NCBI GenBank assembly: GCA_947561395.2
Contig: OX387192.1
Span: 36,477,520-36,541,519, forward strand
Reading direction: 5' to 3'
Source: Buxus sempervirens
Lineage: Eukaryota; Streptophyta; Magnoliopsida; Buxales; Buxaceae
DNA: 64,000 nucleotides
In this document: piece by piece, positions 34,344-45,500 of the stretch
Numbering within the stretch: the first letter of the stretch is position 1
Layout of the letters: every line of letters starts with the position of its first letter
The notes under the pieces: generated by a model
Seen by the model: only the letters and a program-made list of their open reading frames with translations
Database searches by the model: none
Told to the model about the DNA's origin: nothing
Translations under genes and position numbers: made by a program

Positions 34344-36340
34344 GATAATAACATCAGAACCTTTTTATTTATGTAATATCTGAATTATCTGATACAAGTC
34401 TCATAGAAGAACGATCCACAAAATCATCCAATACAATATGGTTTAAATAGTCTAGTATATTGTTTAACCAAAAACGTGAGTAACAATCAATAGTGAAGTT
34501 CGCCAACCCATTTGCGACCGTATTTGCTTCTCTAAAGATTTTAGAAAAGTGGCATGAGAGGAACAACCCCCTCAGATGACGTGCCTCCTCCATTTCAATG
34601 GTAATACTCCTTGGAAACTCAACACTTCCTTGTAGACAATGAACAGTTACTTGAGAATCGCTCTCTAGGATGATCTGGGTGCGCCCCATTGCCAACACTA
34701 ATTTTAGGCCTTCTGTTCTGCTTTTGCTTCTGCCACCACTGCTGTTGTGTTATTTATTCAGTATGCAATAGCTCCCATGACTTTGCCATCTTCGTTTCTA
34801 ACAACTGCACCAATTGCCGCCATGCCTGGACATCCCCTCGTGGCCCCATCCATGTTTAGCTTTACCCAGTTTGGTCTTGGTCTCTTCCTTTGAATGTAAA
34901 TCTCCTTCCGCTCCCTTGAACTTGCTTGGTTCTTCATTTCTCGAATGGTTTTGGAGTCCCCTTGGAGAGTTTGAAAAAACCAATTGTAAGAGGCAAGGAT
35001 GGTTTAATGTTTTCAAAAATTACCTTGTTTCTTGCCAATCAAACCACCCAGCAGTAATTTGCCCAAGCAGTTGCTGCCAACATACCTTCTGTTCTTTCCT
35101 TCTCCAAAATTGTTTTAAAAGTCCAATCTTTGCAGGTAAAATTTTGGGGATCATCTGGGAGCCTCCCACCAATCGTGCCAAATCAAAGGGATCCAAAGAA
35201 ATCATAATTCAAAAGGAGGTGGTGGTTCGATTCCTGCACTTTGTTACATAAGACACACATTTCCACAGGGATACCCTGTTGTTTGTGGGATTTGCTTCAT
35301 GGATCAGCTTCCAGAGAAAGGATTTTATTTTTTGGGGACAGGGAAGTTGCCATATCTTAAGCCAGTTGGTGCTCTGATCTTCACTGTTTACTTGATCATT
35401 CAGAAGTCTATAGGTTGAAGCAATTGAAAACTTACCTACAGCCGTCCCACTCCACCTTAGTTGATCCCTTTCAACATACTTACTGATGGGGATTTTGGCA
35501 ATCTGCTCAGCCACTTGATCTGTCCACACTTCTTTCAACTTGTCCAACTTCCATTCCTGTATATGCTGGTCTATCATTACCTCCACTTTCATTTGCCTAT
35601 GTTGCGTAAGGTAGACCTCGCTGTCCATCTGCAACTGAGCTCTCCACCCCAGGTCTTGGATCAGGATGTCTTTGTCGTTTGCAATAATCCATCGTCTGCC
35701 CACCTTTAGGGTTTCTTTGGCTTTACATAACTGCTTCCACAGCCATGACCCAGTACTTGTCTTTGGAGCTTGTAAGAAATCAGATTCTGGGAAGTATTTA
35801 TCTCTGAAAAGGTTCACCCAGATTTTATTTTCTTTTTTTTCCAACGACCAGGCAGCCTTAGCAAACATTGCCATGTTGAATTTCAAGCTGTTTCTAACAT
35901 TTAAACCCCCATCCCTCTTCGGAAGATAGATCATCTCCCAGTTTAGAGTATGCATTGTTCTTTCTTTATTAGGTTTATACCAGAAGAAATTGCGAGCTTC
36001 CCGATCAATAGTGTCCATAATCTTATGAGGGATCATCAGGCTTCTGATGTAGTACTGAGTAGTACTAAGAAAGACCAAATTAATTAGAATAGTTCTTCAA
36101 GTTTGTGAAAGCAACTTAGCTTTTCATCCGGAGAGCCTCTTATTAATTCTATTTAACAACCCATTAAATTGATTAATCTTTGGGGCATTTGAAAAAGAAG
36201 GATGCCAAGATATTTACCGAGACTCTTTGAAGGTTTTATGCCAAAAGCTCTTGCCGGATTACCTCTTTCTTTCTCTTTAATGCTTTTAATGCTTTTAATG
36301 CTTGGACTCATGTATAGCTCCGACTTTTCTAAATTCAATT
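34344..36340 (-). mobile_element. 5'-truncated, decayed L1-type LINE
   Basis: Minus-strand readings in order are NLEKSELYMSPS and SLGKYLGI (end of reverse transcriptase, about 36340-36150); a 289-residue frame at 36078-35209 with YYIRSLMIPHKIMD, NFFWYKP, SWLWKQLC, KFSIASTYRLL and PQKIKSFLWKL (post-RT and zinc-binding region); then an RNase H-like block with ILESDSQ and HFSKIFREANTVANGLA (34698-34369). A poly(A) tail on the minus strand corresponds to the T run at 34331-34343. Frameshifts separate the blocks. The endonuclease and most of the RT are missing. Confidence 0.88.
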
Positions 36341-37089
36341 TGTGTGCCCTGTCATCTCACAAAAAGAGTAAGTAATAGTCATAAAATGTCTTATGTTCCT
36401 TTGTGAAGCTCTACCAAACATCTGCATGTCAAGTGCATTCTTTCGTTCAAACATAATGAGTTAAAACTGTCCTTGATATGGATTGATTTGGAGGGCTCGT
36501 TATCATTTCAATAAAGAAAAATCTTATGTTCAGGATTTGAATTGGCTTTATTAGGAGCGTAAGTGGAAGGTACGACCCCATTAAATATCAATCGGATGGA
36601 CAACTACCACCGCGTGTCCAGTTTGCTATCTATATATTCCAATGTCTCCGTCTGCTGTCCTTTCGATGAAAATGATGGGCCACTTTGCTCTTATAGCCTC
36701 TGTCTCAGGTGCTTCCTCTCTTATTAACTGGCTGCCTATCCATCGTAGCTCCTGCTACTGATACTGATGCGCGAGAGACATTAACAAGCTACTCAAAACT
36801 GAAACTGTCTTGGTAAAAGGAAAAGCTTTTGCGTAAGTAGGAATCGTAGTCTTATTAAATACTAGCAGATATTTGAAGTATGCCTACCACATCATCAGGC
36901 AATACATAATTAGAGTAAAAAAAAATATGAGATTTCACCTGGTTGCAAGAGATGAAGGATCTGTTTGCAGCTTTCGAGTTAGGTGAAAAAGAAAAAGAAA
37001 GCGGAAAAGGATAAGAAAAGAAAAATACTAATCTTCTTTTCTTTTTTGATATTTGGATAAGATGAGAAATAAGAAGAAAAAATATATAT

Positions 37090-37345
37090 ATTTTAGTAAG
37101 ATGATGGGTCGGGGTGGTGAACGGTGGTACTAGGTGACGGTGGGTGGTGGCAGGTGACAGTGGATGGTGGTGTTGGCGGGCGATGGTGGCGGCGACTAGT
37201 GGTGGTGGTGATTGGTGGTGGTGGTGGGCGATGGTAGTGGGTGGTAGCGGCGGCTAGTGGTGGTGGTGATCGGTGGTTGGTGGTGGTGGTGGGCCATGGT
37301 AGTGGGTGGTGGCGGCGGCTAGTGGTAGTGGTGGTGGGGTAGGTG
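37090..37345. repeat. GGT-rich minisatellite-like tract
   Basis: GGTGGTGG is interspersed with GCGGCTAGTGGTGGTGGTGA and GGGCGATGGTAGTGGGTGGT in imperfect units of about 55-65 bp. A flank containing TTTTCTTTTCTTTCAAAA follows at 37377-37394. Confidence 0.8.
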
Positions 37346-38351
37346 GGTGGTGTGAATAGTAAAAAGTGATGGTGAATTTTCTTTTCTTTCAAAACTCCTA
37401 ATAGAAATCCGTTTGATTTGATTCTCAAAAAAAAGTGCACTGTGAGAACATTTGTCATTGTGAGTACATTTAAAATATTAAATACAACTATTGTTTACTG
37501 TTACAATTTTTATTTGGAACAAATTGTTTTTGTATCATACAGGACACAAATGAAATATAAGACAAGCACCAAGTAAAATATCACTTGCTTTTTAATATTT
37601 TTAAAATATAAATAATGTTAGTTATCTTATAAAAAGCTTCAATTTTTTTTTCCAATTATTTTGTTTAAGTATCACTCAAACATAATTTTTGAACATCCAA
37701 AAGATTGAAAACTTGGAAGTAACTCTAAAATTATTTTTACAATTACAAATTCTACCTTCTACTTTTATTACTTGTCGTCTTAAGAAATTAAAGTTTGGTT
37801 TCAATCTCATTCTTTTCTTTAATTTGTTGATAAATTACTGATTTTGATCCTCATAATAAGTAAATCAATCCCTAGACTATTTTCATTTATCTTAAATCAA
37901 GTATCACCTTTCATTATTTCCTTTGTTTTTTTTAGTTTATTGCCTTCTACAAAATGAATTTAAAAACAAGCCATGGCATCACATGAAACTCTGATGTTTT
38001 TTTAGAGTGTCTTCATTTGTGGTTCTCAACAAGCCAAAGTCTTGGATTTAGGATTTAGAAAGATAGTTATTGTGAACATTTTCAAGATTTGTTGATAACT
38101 TCTCTTTATTAGTTTTATCAAAATAAAATCTCTTATAGATGTTTTGCTCATTCATTACATGTGTGGTGCATTTGAAAATGTAAATACATTTTTTTTTTCT
38201 GGTTTTAATTATTTTCATTCAGTAGAAAAAGATTATGAGTTAAAGTAAAGTAAACCTAAGAGATTGAAACAAAACTTCTGTTTCTGAGGTTGTATGGCAT
38301 ATTATGGAAGTAGAAGGCAGAATTAGGGTTGGTAGACAAATTGTCCCTAAA

Positions 38352-38430
38352 TCTCTATTATATATAAAGCGAGGCGCCCCCTTGGGAAGCGTGCCTAAAA
38401 CAATTAAACTATTGCGAGGAGTCTTCTCAC
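38352..38430 (+). mobile_element. Helitron-like 5' terminus
   Basis: TCTCTATTATATATAAAGCG after an A, followed by GAGGCGCCCCCTTGGGAAGC and CGTGCC, resembles the 5' end of the element at 29464 (there GAGAAGATGCCTCTTGGGAG then CGTGCC). No matching 3' hairpin plus CTRR end was found downstream; the dispersed repeat at 38455 follows immediately. Confidence 0.4.
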
Positions 38431-38454
38431 CTAATTTACTCAATCCCATAAAAA

Positions 38455-38605
38455 GGTGAGCATTTCTTCTAAGCCAAGATCCGGTGGTTCAGTGAAACCA
38501 TCGGCTGAGATGCATTTTAAGGTGTGGGCCCCACTATTAAAAAGTGTCATCCATCTGCAAGTTTCATGCTGGAACTATTGAGTGCTCCAGATGAAACGGT
38601 CTCCT
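38455..38605 (+). repeat. Dispersed ~155-bp repeat, copy C
   Basis: Runs from AGGTGAGCATTTCTTCTA to CTCCAGATGAAAC. It is the best match of copy A at 20058-20212, same orientation, with scattered substitutions and a small indel. Confidence 0.8.
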
Positions 38606-38936
38606 TAAAAAACAGTTAAAATAAATAAAATTACAAAATTAAACAAAGAAGGGAGGGGTAAGAAAAGGGAAAATGGAAGGTGGGGACTCTCTTTCCCAAA
38701 TGGTAACCGATGAATATGATGGTTTAGCATCCCATGTCTGACCTCTAAGTACATTATGACAATTAATATATGTTTTTAATTAAAAGCCAAGAGCACAAGG
38801 AAGGATTCTCTCTCTCTCTTTTTTTTGGTGGAGTAAGGAAGGAAGGATTCTAATTCTGTTTGTTTGGTTAGAGGGGCATTAGTGGTTCTCATCATGTCAC
38901 TAAAGAATGCAGTCACTCTCGCGTCTTTTCGGTTGA

Positions 38937-38943
38937 TATATAA
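38937..38943 (+). promoter_or_regulatory. TATA box of the HIPP gene
   Basis: TATATAA lies about 130 bp upstream of the ATG at 39073, leaving a leader of roughly 100 nt. Confidence 0.5.
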
Positions 38944-39072
38944 TTCTCACAAAACACAGACTTCATCTCCTTTCCTGCTTTCACTCAAAGGCGTAAAGAC
39001 TCTCCCCATCTCCTTACACTCGAAAGCTTTCTTTTCTCCTTAAAGTTTGCTTGCTTTGTTCTTGTTTGTGCA

Positions 39073-40176
39073 ATGGCGGCACAAGTAGCAAACGAAGCCA
39101 CACAATCCCTGCAGTGCCAGGTGAAGTTTTGTTCCAGCGCACACCCACCTACTCTGTTTTACTAATCTTTTGCTTTTTAGTGTTTGTAGTCTCATTTCGT
39201 CTGTTTTTTCAGACATGGAACTTGAAGGTATCCATCCACTGCGAAGGCTGCAAGAGAAAAGTTAAGAGGGTTTTTAAGAACATCGAGGGTACGTACACAG
39301 TCCACATATTCTTTGAGTATCTCTTTATTTGGGTTCCGTTTCCGATAGATTCTTCTTTCGCTTGAACATCTCTGCTGAAAGGCATCCGTCAGTGGTTCTA
39401 CAGTGTCTTCTCTTCCATTTGCAGGTGTTTATACGGTCACGATTGATTCCCAGCAGCCGAAAGTTACGGTGACCGGAAATATCTCCGCAGAGACCCTGAT
39501 AAAAAAACTGGCGAAAGCGGGGAAACATGCGGAGCTTTGGCCGGAAAAATCCGACAAAAAGGCGAAGAAGTCAGGTAAAGGCAAGAACAATGAGAAGCAA
39601 AACGAAAGCGTCGATGCTGACGACCAGAACACGCCGTCAGAGGCCACAGACGAGGCTGACCCAAATAGTAACGCCGGGCAAAGCAAAGACTCAAAATCTG
39701 ATGGAAGTAATCTGCAAAACTGTGTGGCGGGAAATCAGTCTCAGGGCGACGGAGCAGTCGAGAAAAGCGGTGGTGGCAATGGAGGTAAAAAGAAGAAAAA
39801 GAAAGGGCAGAAAGGTAACGCCAACGTTCATCCCGACGGTGCAGCCACCGGCGCCACTCCGGCCGCCGCCGCTTCACCTGTGCACGTGCGCGGTCCAGCT
39901 TCAACACCGGCTATAGATCCCACTAATATCGGCCCTGCATTTCAGCACGCGGGCGTGCATCCTCACCCCACGACGTACGGTCATCTTCCATTGTACGGGG
40001 TGAGCTACAACACGGCGTATCCTAGCACTAGCTATGGCGCATCTTATTACGCGCCGCCATCCCCACCATACGCGTACACCTACATGCACCCAGCATCTTA
40101 CGCGCCACCACCAGAGCCATCGGATTCTTTCGAATCAGACGACGATGAAGATACAGTTGGGTGCTGGATCATGTAA
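39073..40176 (+). CDS. HIPP: Heavy-metal-associated isoprenylated plant protein
   Basis: Exons 39073-39120, 39213-39288 and 39425-40176 give 291 aa. One HMA domain covers about residues 17-78, with the metal-binding CEGC in SIHCEGCKRKV. A Lys-rich linker (KKAKKSGKGK and KKKKKKGQKG), an acidic/Asn-rich middle and a Tyr/Pro-rich tail follow. The last four residues CWIM form a CaaX box for farnesylation, which together with the HMA domain defines HIPPs. They bind Cd, Cu or Zn and anchor at membranes or the nucleus. Intron positions, the first within the N-terminal tail and the second after IEG, are usual for this family. Alternative long frames in the third exon come from its GC-rich repetitive composition. 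Confidence 0.94.
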
Positions 40177-42503
40177 TTGGCTCGTCGGAGTTGCAAAGCG
40201 GGCTTACGATTCCTGATGATGGAGATACTTGACTTACATTACTTGTACAAGTTTATTGGGGGTGGATAATTTTTGCAACTTGTACAAAACAAGACATGGA
40301 TAATAGATTAGTATAGAGTTTAAATTCGGTAGAAATAAGACGGGCTTTGTTTGGGTCCTTATGGGTGTTTGTTTTGATCTTACATCTCCGTCTACTACTG
40401 TCTTTTTGATTTAGGAAGATTTTAGCCTTGTTTGTAGGGCCTCAAGTCTCTCTAAAATAGTTAGCCTTGTATTCGTAGGGCCTTAAATCTCTTATGTGTA
40501 AAGGTGATTTTGCTTATGAGATAATATTATTAAGGGTTTTATGTGTCAGGATCAAATGATTTTTTTTTTTTTTGTTTGGCCCTTTTGTTAACAGTAACAC
40601 TTTCAAGTCGGATGTTGAGGGATGGTTGATGGTAACGTTTGGTTGTTTGTTAGACCTGAAAGTTGAGAAGTCTTGCTTTCGGTTTAGTCACTGGCCCCCG
40701 CCAACGTGCAAAGTAGATTTTGACGTGGCTTTAGTGGATTCTTCTCGGTTGTTCCCATTCTCTTTCTGTGTTCTGTGTTTGATTGGGAAAGGCATTAGCT
40801 TTGTTTTGGTTGTTTGTAGGGCCTGTAATCTTTATCTTACAGTGGCAAAATCTGATTTGGGTTGAAGAAATTTTATGACAAAAATGGGATATTTTGTGTC
40901 TCGGGTTGTCTTTAGTTGAAGAACGGTGGAAAAATATTAAAGATTAAAGATTAGAGATTAGAGACAAGAATAGTGACCTTTTTATGAGCAATTGATGGAT
41001 TTTGAGCTGCTGCAGCAGTAATTCAATTTGAGGATCAAGGAGGAATGATTCGCCGTGGGGCAGATTAAATCCTACCAAATCATGGATTGTGATGGAGCAA
41101 CTAGTGCAAGAACTCGTCAATATCAAAGAAACTTTTTATGAGCAATTGATGGATGCCACAGCAGCTCACCTTTTCTTCACTCTAGAATATTCACAGGAAG
41201 AATTCCACTAAAAATCTTGTAGAGAATATGTACATACCTTTCCGGGTATCGCAACCCAAAATTAAATTCTAGAAAGCTCGATTCCATTTTTTGTTCTCTT
41301 AGCCCCGCCACCACACATCCCATTATTCAAAGTCAAACAGATTCTTGGTATTATGATTATTCACATTCTCAATTGTGGTGTCTTGTGGTTAGTTTTTATT
41401 GGAACCATAGCAATTGTAAACTAAGTTAACAGACACCCACATCTTTATAAAGAATCTGGCTCAAACTATGGAACTGAAAATATCTTCCACTTGAAAAGTC
41501 ACTGTAAATTTTATACGTACCTTGCAACTGTTAAAATGCATATTGGATCTGCGCAAATCACTGCATGTACATTAGTTATCAACATGCGTAGATCACATTC
41601 AAATTAGCAATTAAGACGATATGAATCCTAATACTATTAGGATATGCCTGCAATAATCAAAACGAGCACCGGAAAAATGAAAATTATGCATTTTTGACAG
41701 AACCTACGCAAGACCCTTCTCCTTACTAATGGCATTTGCATCAGTGATTAAGCAATCCAAGTTTTTTAGAAGGTGGCCAATTCCAATGCCTTCTTCAAAC
41801 CCCTCCATCATCAGAAAATATACTAGTCCCAACAGTGCTTCATTGTCCAAATTTCTCTTTATTCGATCAGAAACAAGATCGGGTTGCTACTTTTTGGGGG
41901 TGTCCTAAACTCCTACCCAAGAGCTTTTCATGGACAAAAAGTGACCAGATGGGCTCCTATTAATCAACATAACCTTCACAACAAATAACTTAAGACATTG
42001 AAATAGAGCAATCAGGAAAAGAATTCACAACCAAATGGTTAGCATCAACACAAGCATTTGCCAGGATTACAGATACTTTATTAGCAAGTCTTCAGAATTG
42101 CGTAAGAGAGAATTAGAAACTTCTCTACTTTGTTTGGTATTAATTAATAATTACTGGTTGCCCAATCATGGGTTTCAGGCTTTTCTATATAAAGGTGTGA
42201 TTACCTACGCACCTTAAAAATGTATCATCCCATACCATCACAAAGAAATCCACTAATTCAATGAGGTTTTTGGAAGAGAACTTCCATGACAAGTTACTGT
42301 CTACATATGAATAGATACAAGGTAAGAGATATTTCAAAGCTACTTGAAATAGTAAACCTGAGACAGTGGTGCTGGTTTTGTAAAGCTTGAAACAACCACC
42401 CAACCCACAATCCCCCCCTCCTATTTTTTAGATAAGCTTGAAAACCTTTTGCTGTTTATTCAGATATCACTTACCCAGTACAAACAGGTCCACAAGTAGA
42501 CAT
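40177..42503. other. Spacer between the HIPP and AlaX genes
   Basis: This contains the HIPP 3' UTR and about 2 kb of AT-rich sequence without a supported gene. A 23-bp exact direct repeat (CTTTTTATGAGCAATTGATG...) occurs at 40978-41000 and 41132-41154. A duplicated TAGGGCCT-containing phrase lies at about 40415-40495. Confidence 0.5.
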
Positions 42504-45500
42504 TCAAGAGCCAACACTGTAAAAGACTTTTGTTTGTCCCTTCTTTGTCCGAATCTGAGAAACCTGAACCACCAGAGTCAACAGACAACAATTAAATGTG
42601 GAGCTTAATATTAACAACAGAGAGAGAGCGATGGTCAATTCGAAATATAATTAGATCTGAAATAATTATCATAGCAAAAGATTCGGAATTCATAAATGCA
42701 AAATTCCACAACTCAAATCACAGGGTTCAACATTCAGGTCAACACAATGCACATGTAAAAGAAGATGGTCCATGTAGATTCACATGAATGTAAAATCTCT
42801 AATCAAATATCTTGCATGTATAACGACGGCTTACTCATCTTGTCTGTATGTTTTTCAAATTGCCATTAATGAAATGAAAACACTCACTCAATATTTTTCT
42901 GGCCTGATGCACCATTCACAAGGGCTACATCTTGTTGCACAGCCCCTCTAAACAAAAAACTTCTTACAATGGTGACCTCGAAATATTATTCTATATCTCA
43001 TTTCTTTCATATAAATCTTGTTAAAACAAACACAATTCCTCGTCTTAAATAGCAAAATCATCTGATAATACAAAACTATCAGCCTTTCAAATACAAGTGT
43101 CCTATGAAGTATAGACATTAATGTTTCCATAAACAAATATGTTTTTTTTTCTATTTTGTATGGTCATAGAGGAATGGATATCATAATTTCATTCAAGATC
43201 TGGTTTTTTAACAGATTCGGATGGAGGAACAGGATTCGTGTTGCCAACCCCAAATAATTTGAGACAAAGCATTTGTCATATTTTAATTTTGTACATATAC
43301 ACCAGAAGACAAATAAACAGCAACTATATTCTTCTCTTCAAGAACAGATGCATTAACAAATTCCAAGACAAAACCAAGAGTAAATTCATTATGATTATTT
43401 AGTAAACAAATTTCCAGATAATAACAACTACTTGACACAGATTGGAATTGACAGTAACATTAGTACAAGGGACCAATACCTTCAAGCTCTTGATTTCAGA
43501 AATATCAGCAACATGGGTCCCTCCACAAGGGCATCCAGGATTGTTCCCCAACTTCAGAATACGAGGAGTGCTACTCTGCACAGATCATACAAATCGCAAA
43601 GACTGATAAGACTTCATTGTTGATTTGTCAAGAAATTGGATTAAAACCAGAAAAAGCAAATCAGCAAGGAAAAACAGAACAAAGATCAGATATAACAAAA
43701 TAAATGAAGGACATTAGGTGCTTTCCCATTGTAAATATCATTCATATAAAAAAAAATTTCAGGCACAGTTTCTATCAACTAATCCATTGCAACTTGGCAC
43801 TAGCTAATAATTCCATTATTGAATCCCATTACATGGGAAAACAATTGAAATATTGGGAGCAACGCAAACAGGTTCTATGAGATATTGAATGCTGGAATTT
43901 GTTTGATTGTAAAAATAATATCATCCATCTGTCAATGTCGTATAGACACGGTTATGATCATTAGGGGTAAAATCAACATCTCCCCCCCCCCCCCCCCCCC
44001 CAAATATTGTAAGATCCAATTTGAGAGATCCATCCAAACCAGTTCACAAATTGAACCACATTCAATGGAACTAAATGAAAACAATTTTAATTGCATTAAA
44101 GCATCATAAATATCATTCCTAATCTCAAAGATATTACTTAATGGTGCAATAAAAAATCTAATTGTAGGATTCAAATCAAAAAGTTAAATGTTCAATTGAC
44201 TATAAGATTCAACCAACACAAGGAACTCATTACAACCATATGTTGGTCTTTCAATTTCTATTTATATAATTTTTTTCAAAATATTTAAATAATCTCACTC
44301 ATTCAGGAGAAATCTTGTCCCCACTTAGTTTATCATTATCCCTTAAATCACATTTTATATGAAAAGAACAAGGATTTGCTGATTTAGGGCTTTCATCTCT
44401 TATACGAAAACTAAAAATAAAGCATTTGACTCCCTTGCAATCAATACATCAAATCACAAGAGGTTTGTTTCAAAAGAATTCCATAAAAAAGATACATCTG
44501 AATAAAATGCTTTATAAAAACTTTTAATTATTCTCTTCACTGATTTTCGTAGAAGTTGTAACGCAAGTACCTTGACTTAGTTTCAAAGTTTTATGTTGAG
44601 TTAGTTGCCATACAAGAGTGTCATATGCCAACAAATTAAGCTAAACAGATGGTTCAATTACAATAGCATGAATCATGGTTGTGTTCCATAAATAAACATC
44701 ACTACATCAATTTCCATGGAATAAGAAAAATATGACTTCAAATGTGTTCTGTGGATAATTAATCACTAACAAAGCAAATGACCAAATATTTATAATCAAA
44801 ATCAAATCATTTTCTTTTCAATAGCATGTACCCTTTATAGTCTAGTAGCGGCCAGTTCCAATTTTTTACTCGAGCCCAAGACATTAAATCATGTTCTTGA
44901 AGCCTACTAGATAGGATTCATAAAATTATTTTACTAAAAAATACCATGATAATGCCACACACGCGCAACTCAGTCTTTTCAAAATGCAACAGCCTAGAAA
45001 AATAGCTTGCACATAGATAAAATTGCTCACTTAACCAAAAAAAACTCTTTTCTGACCTTGGAAATGTAATCAGGAAGACTACCACCACACAGCTTGGAAG
45101 CTTCCTCATATGGTAAAATAACAGCAGAAACCTGAATAACATCAGATGTGCATATCACAATCAAATAAAAACAGTGACAAAGTAGATTTGATGATAATAA
45201 TTACAAGGTTTCCTTTATTAATTGCCTCCAAAATGGATTTTTTATCCAGGGAACTAGCCTATTGTCTTCTCTTACCAATAGAAGTTAATTTATATATCTA
45301 CAAATTTTGGAGGTTGTGCCCTCATGGAGCATCAATAGAACCATAGCACCAACAACAACAATATAGATAAAAATTTACAGCATAACACATACCTTTCCTC
45401 CTTGAGAAATTAACGCATTAGCTCCTAACTCTAATTCCTTCTGTTTACTTTGTATCTCAGGTTGTGGAACTGTGCCTTTATACTCAACATACGGCCTGAA

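Larger units (their letters stand above)
36341..38430. other. Spacer upstream of the HIPP gene, distal part
   Basis: No gene is supported. A GGT-rich tract lies at 37090-37345, followed by AT-rich sequence. A Helitron-like 5' end begins at 38352. Confidence 0.5.

Noticed and set aside
35209-36078. 289-codon minus-strand frame as a possible cellular gene
   Set aside because: Its motifs (zinc-binding and post-RT region) and its neighbours on both sides are those of an L1 LINE.
39464-39916. Long alternative frames on both strands in the HIPP third exon
   Set aside because: These are shadows of a GC-rich, repetitive coding exon; only the frame with the HMA domain and CWIM end is supported.
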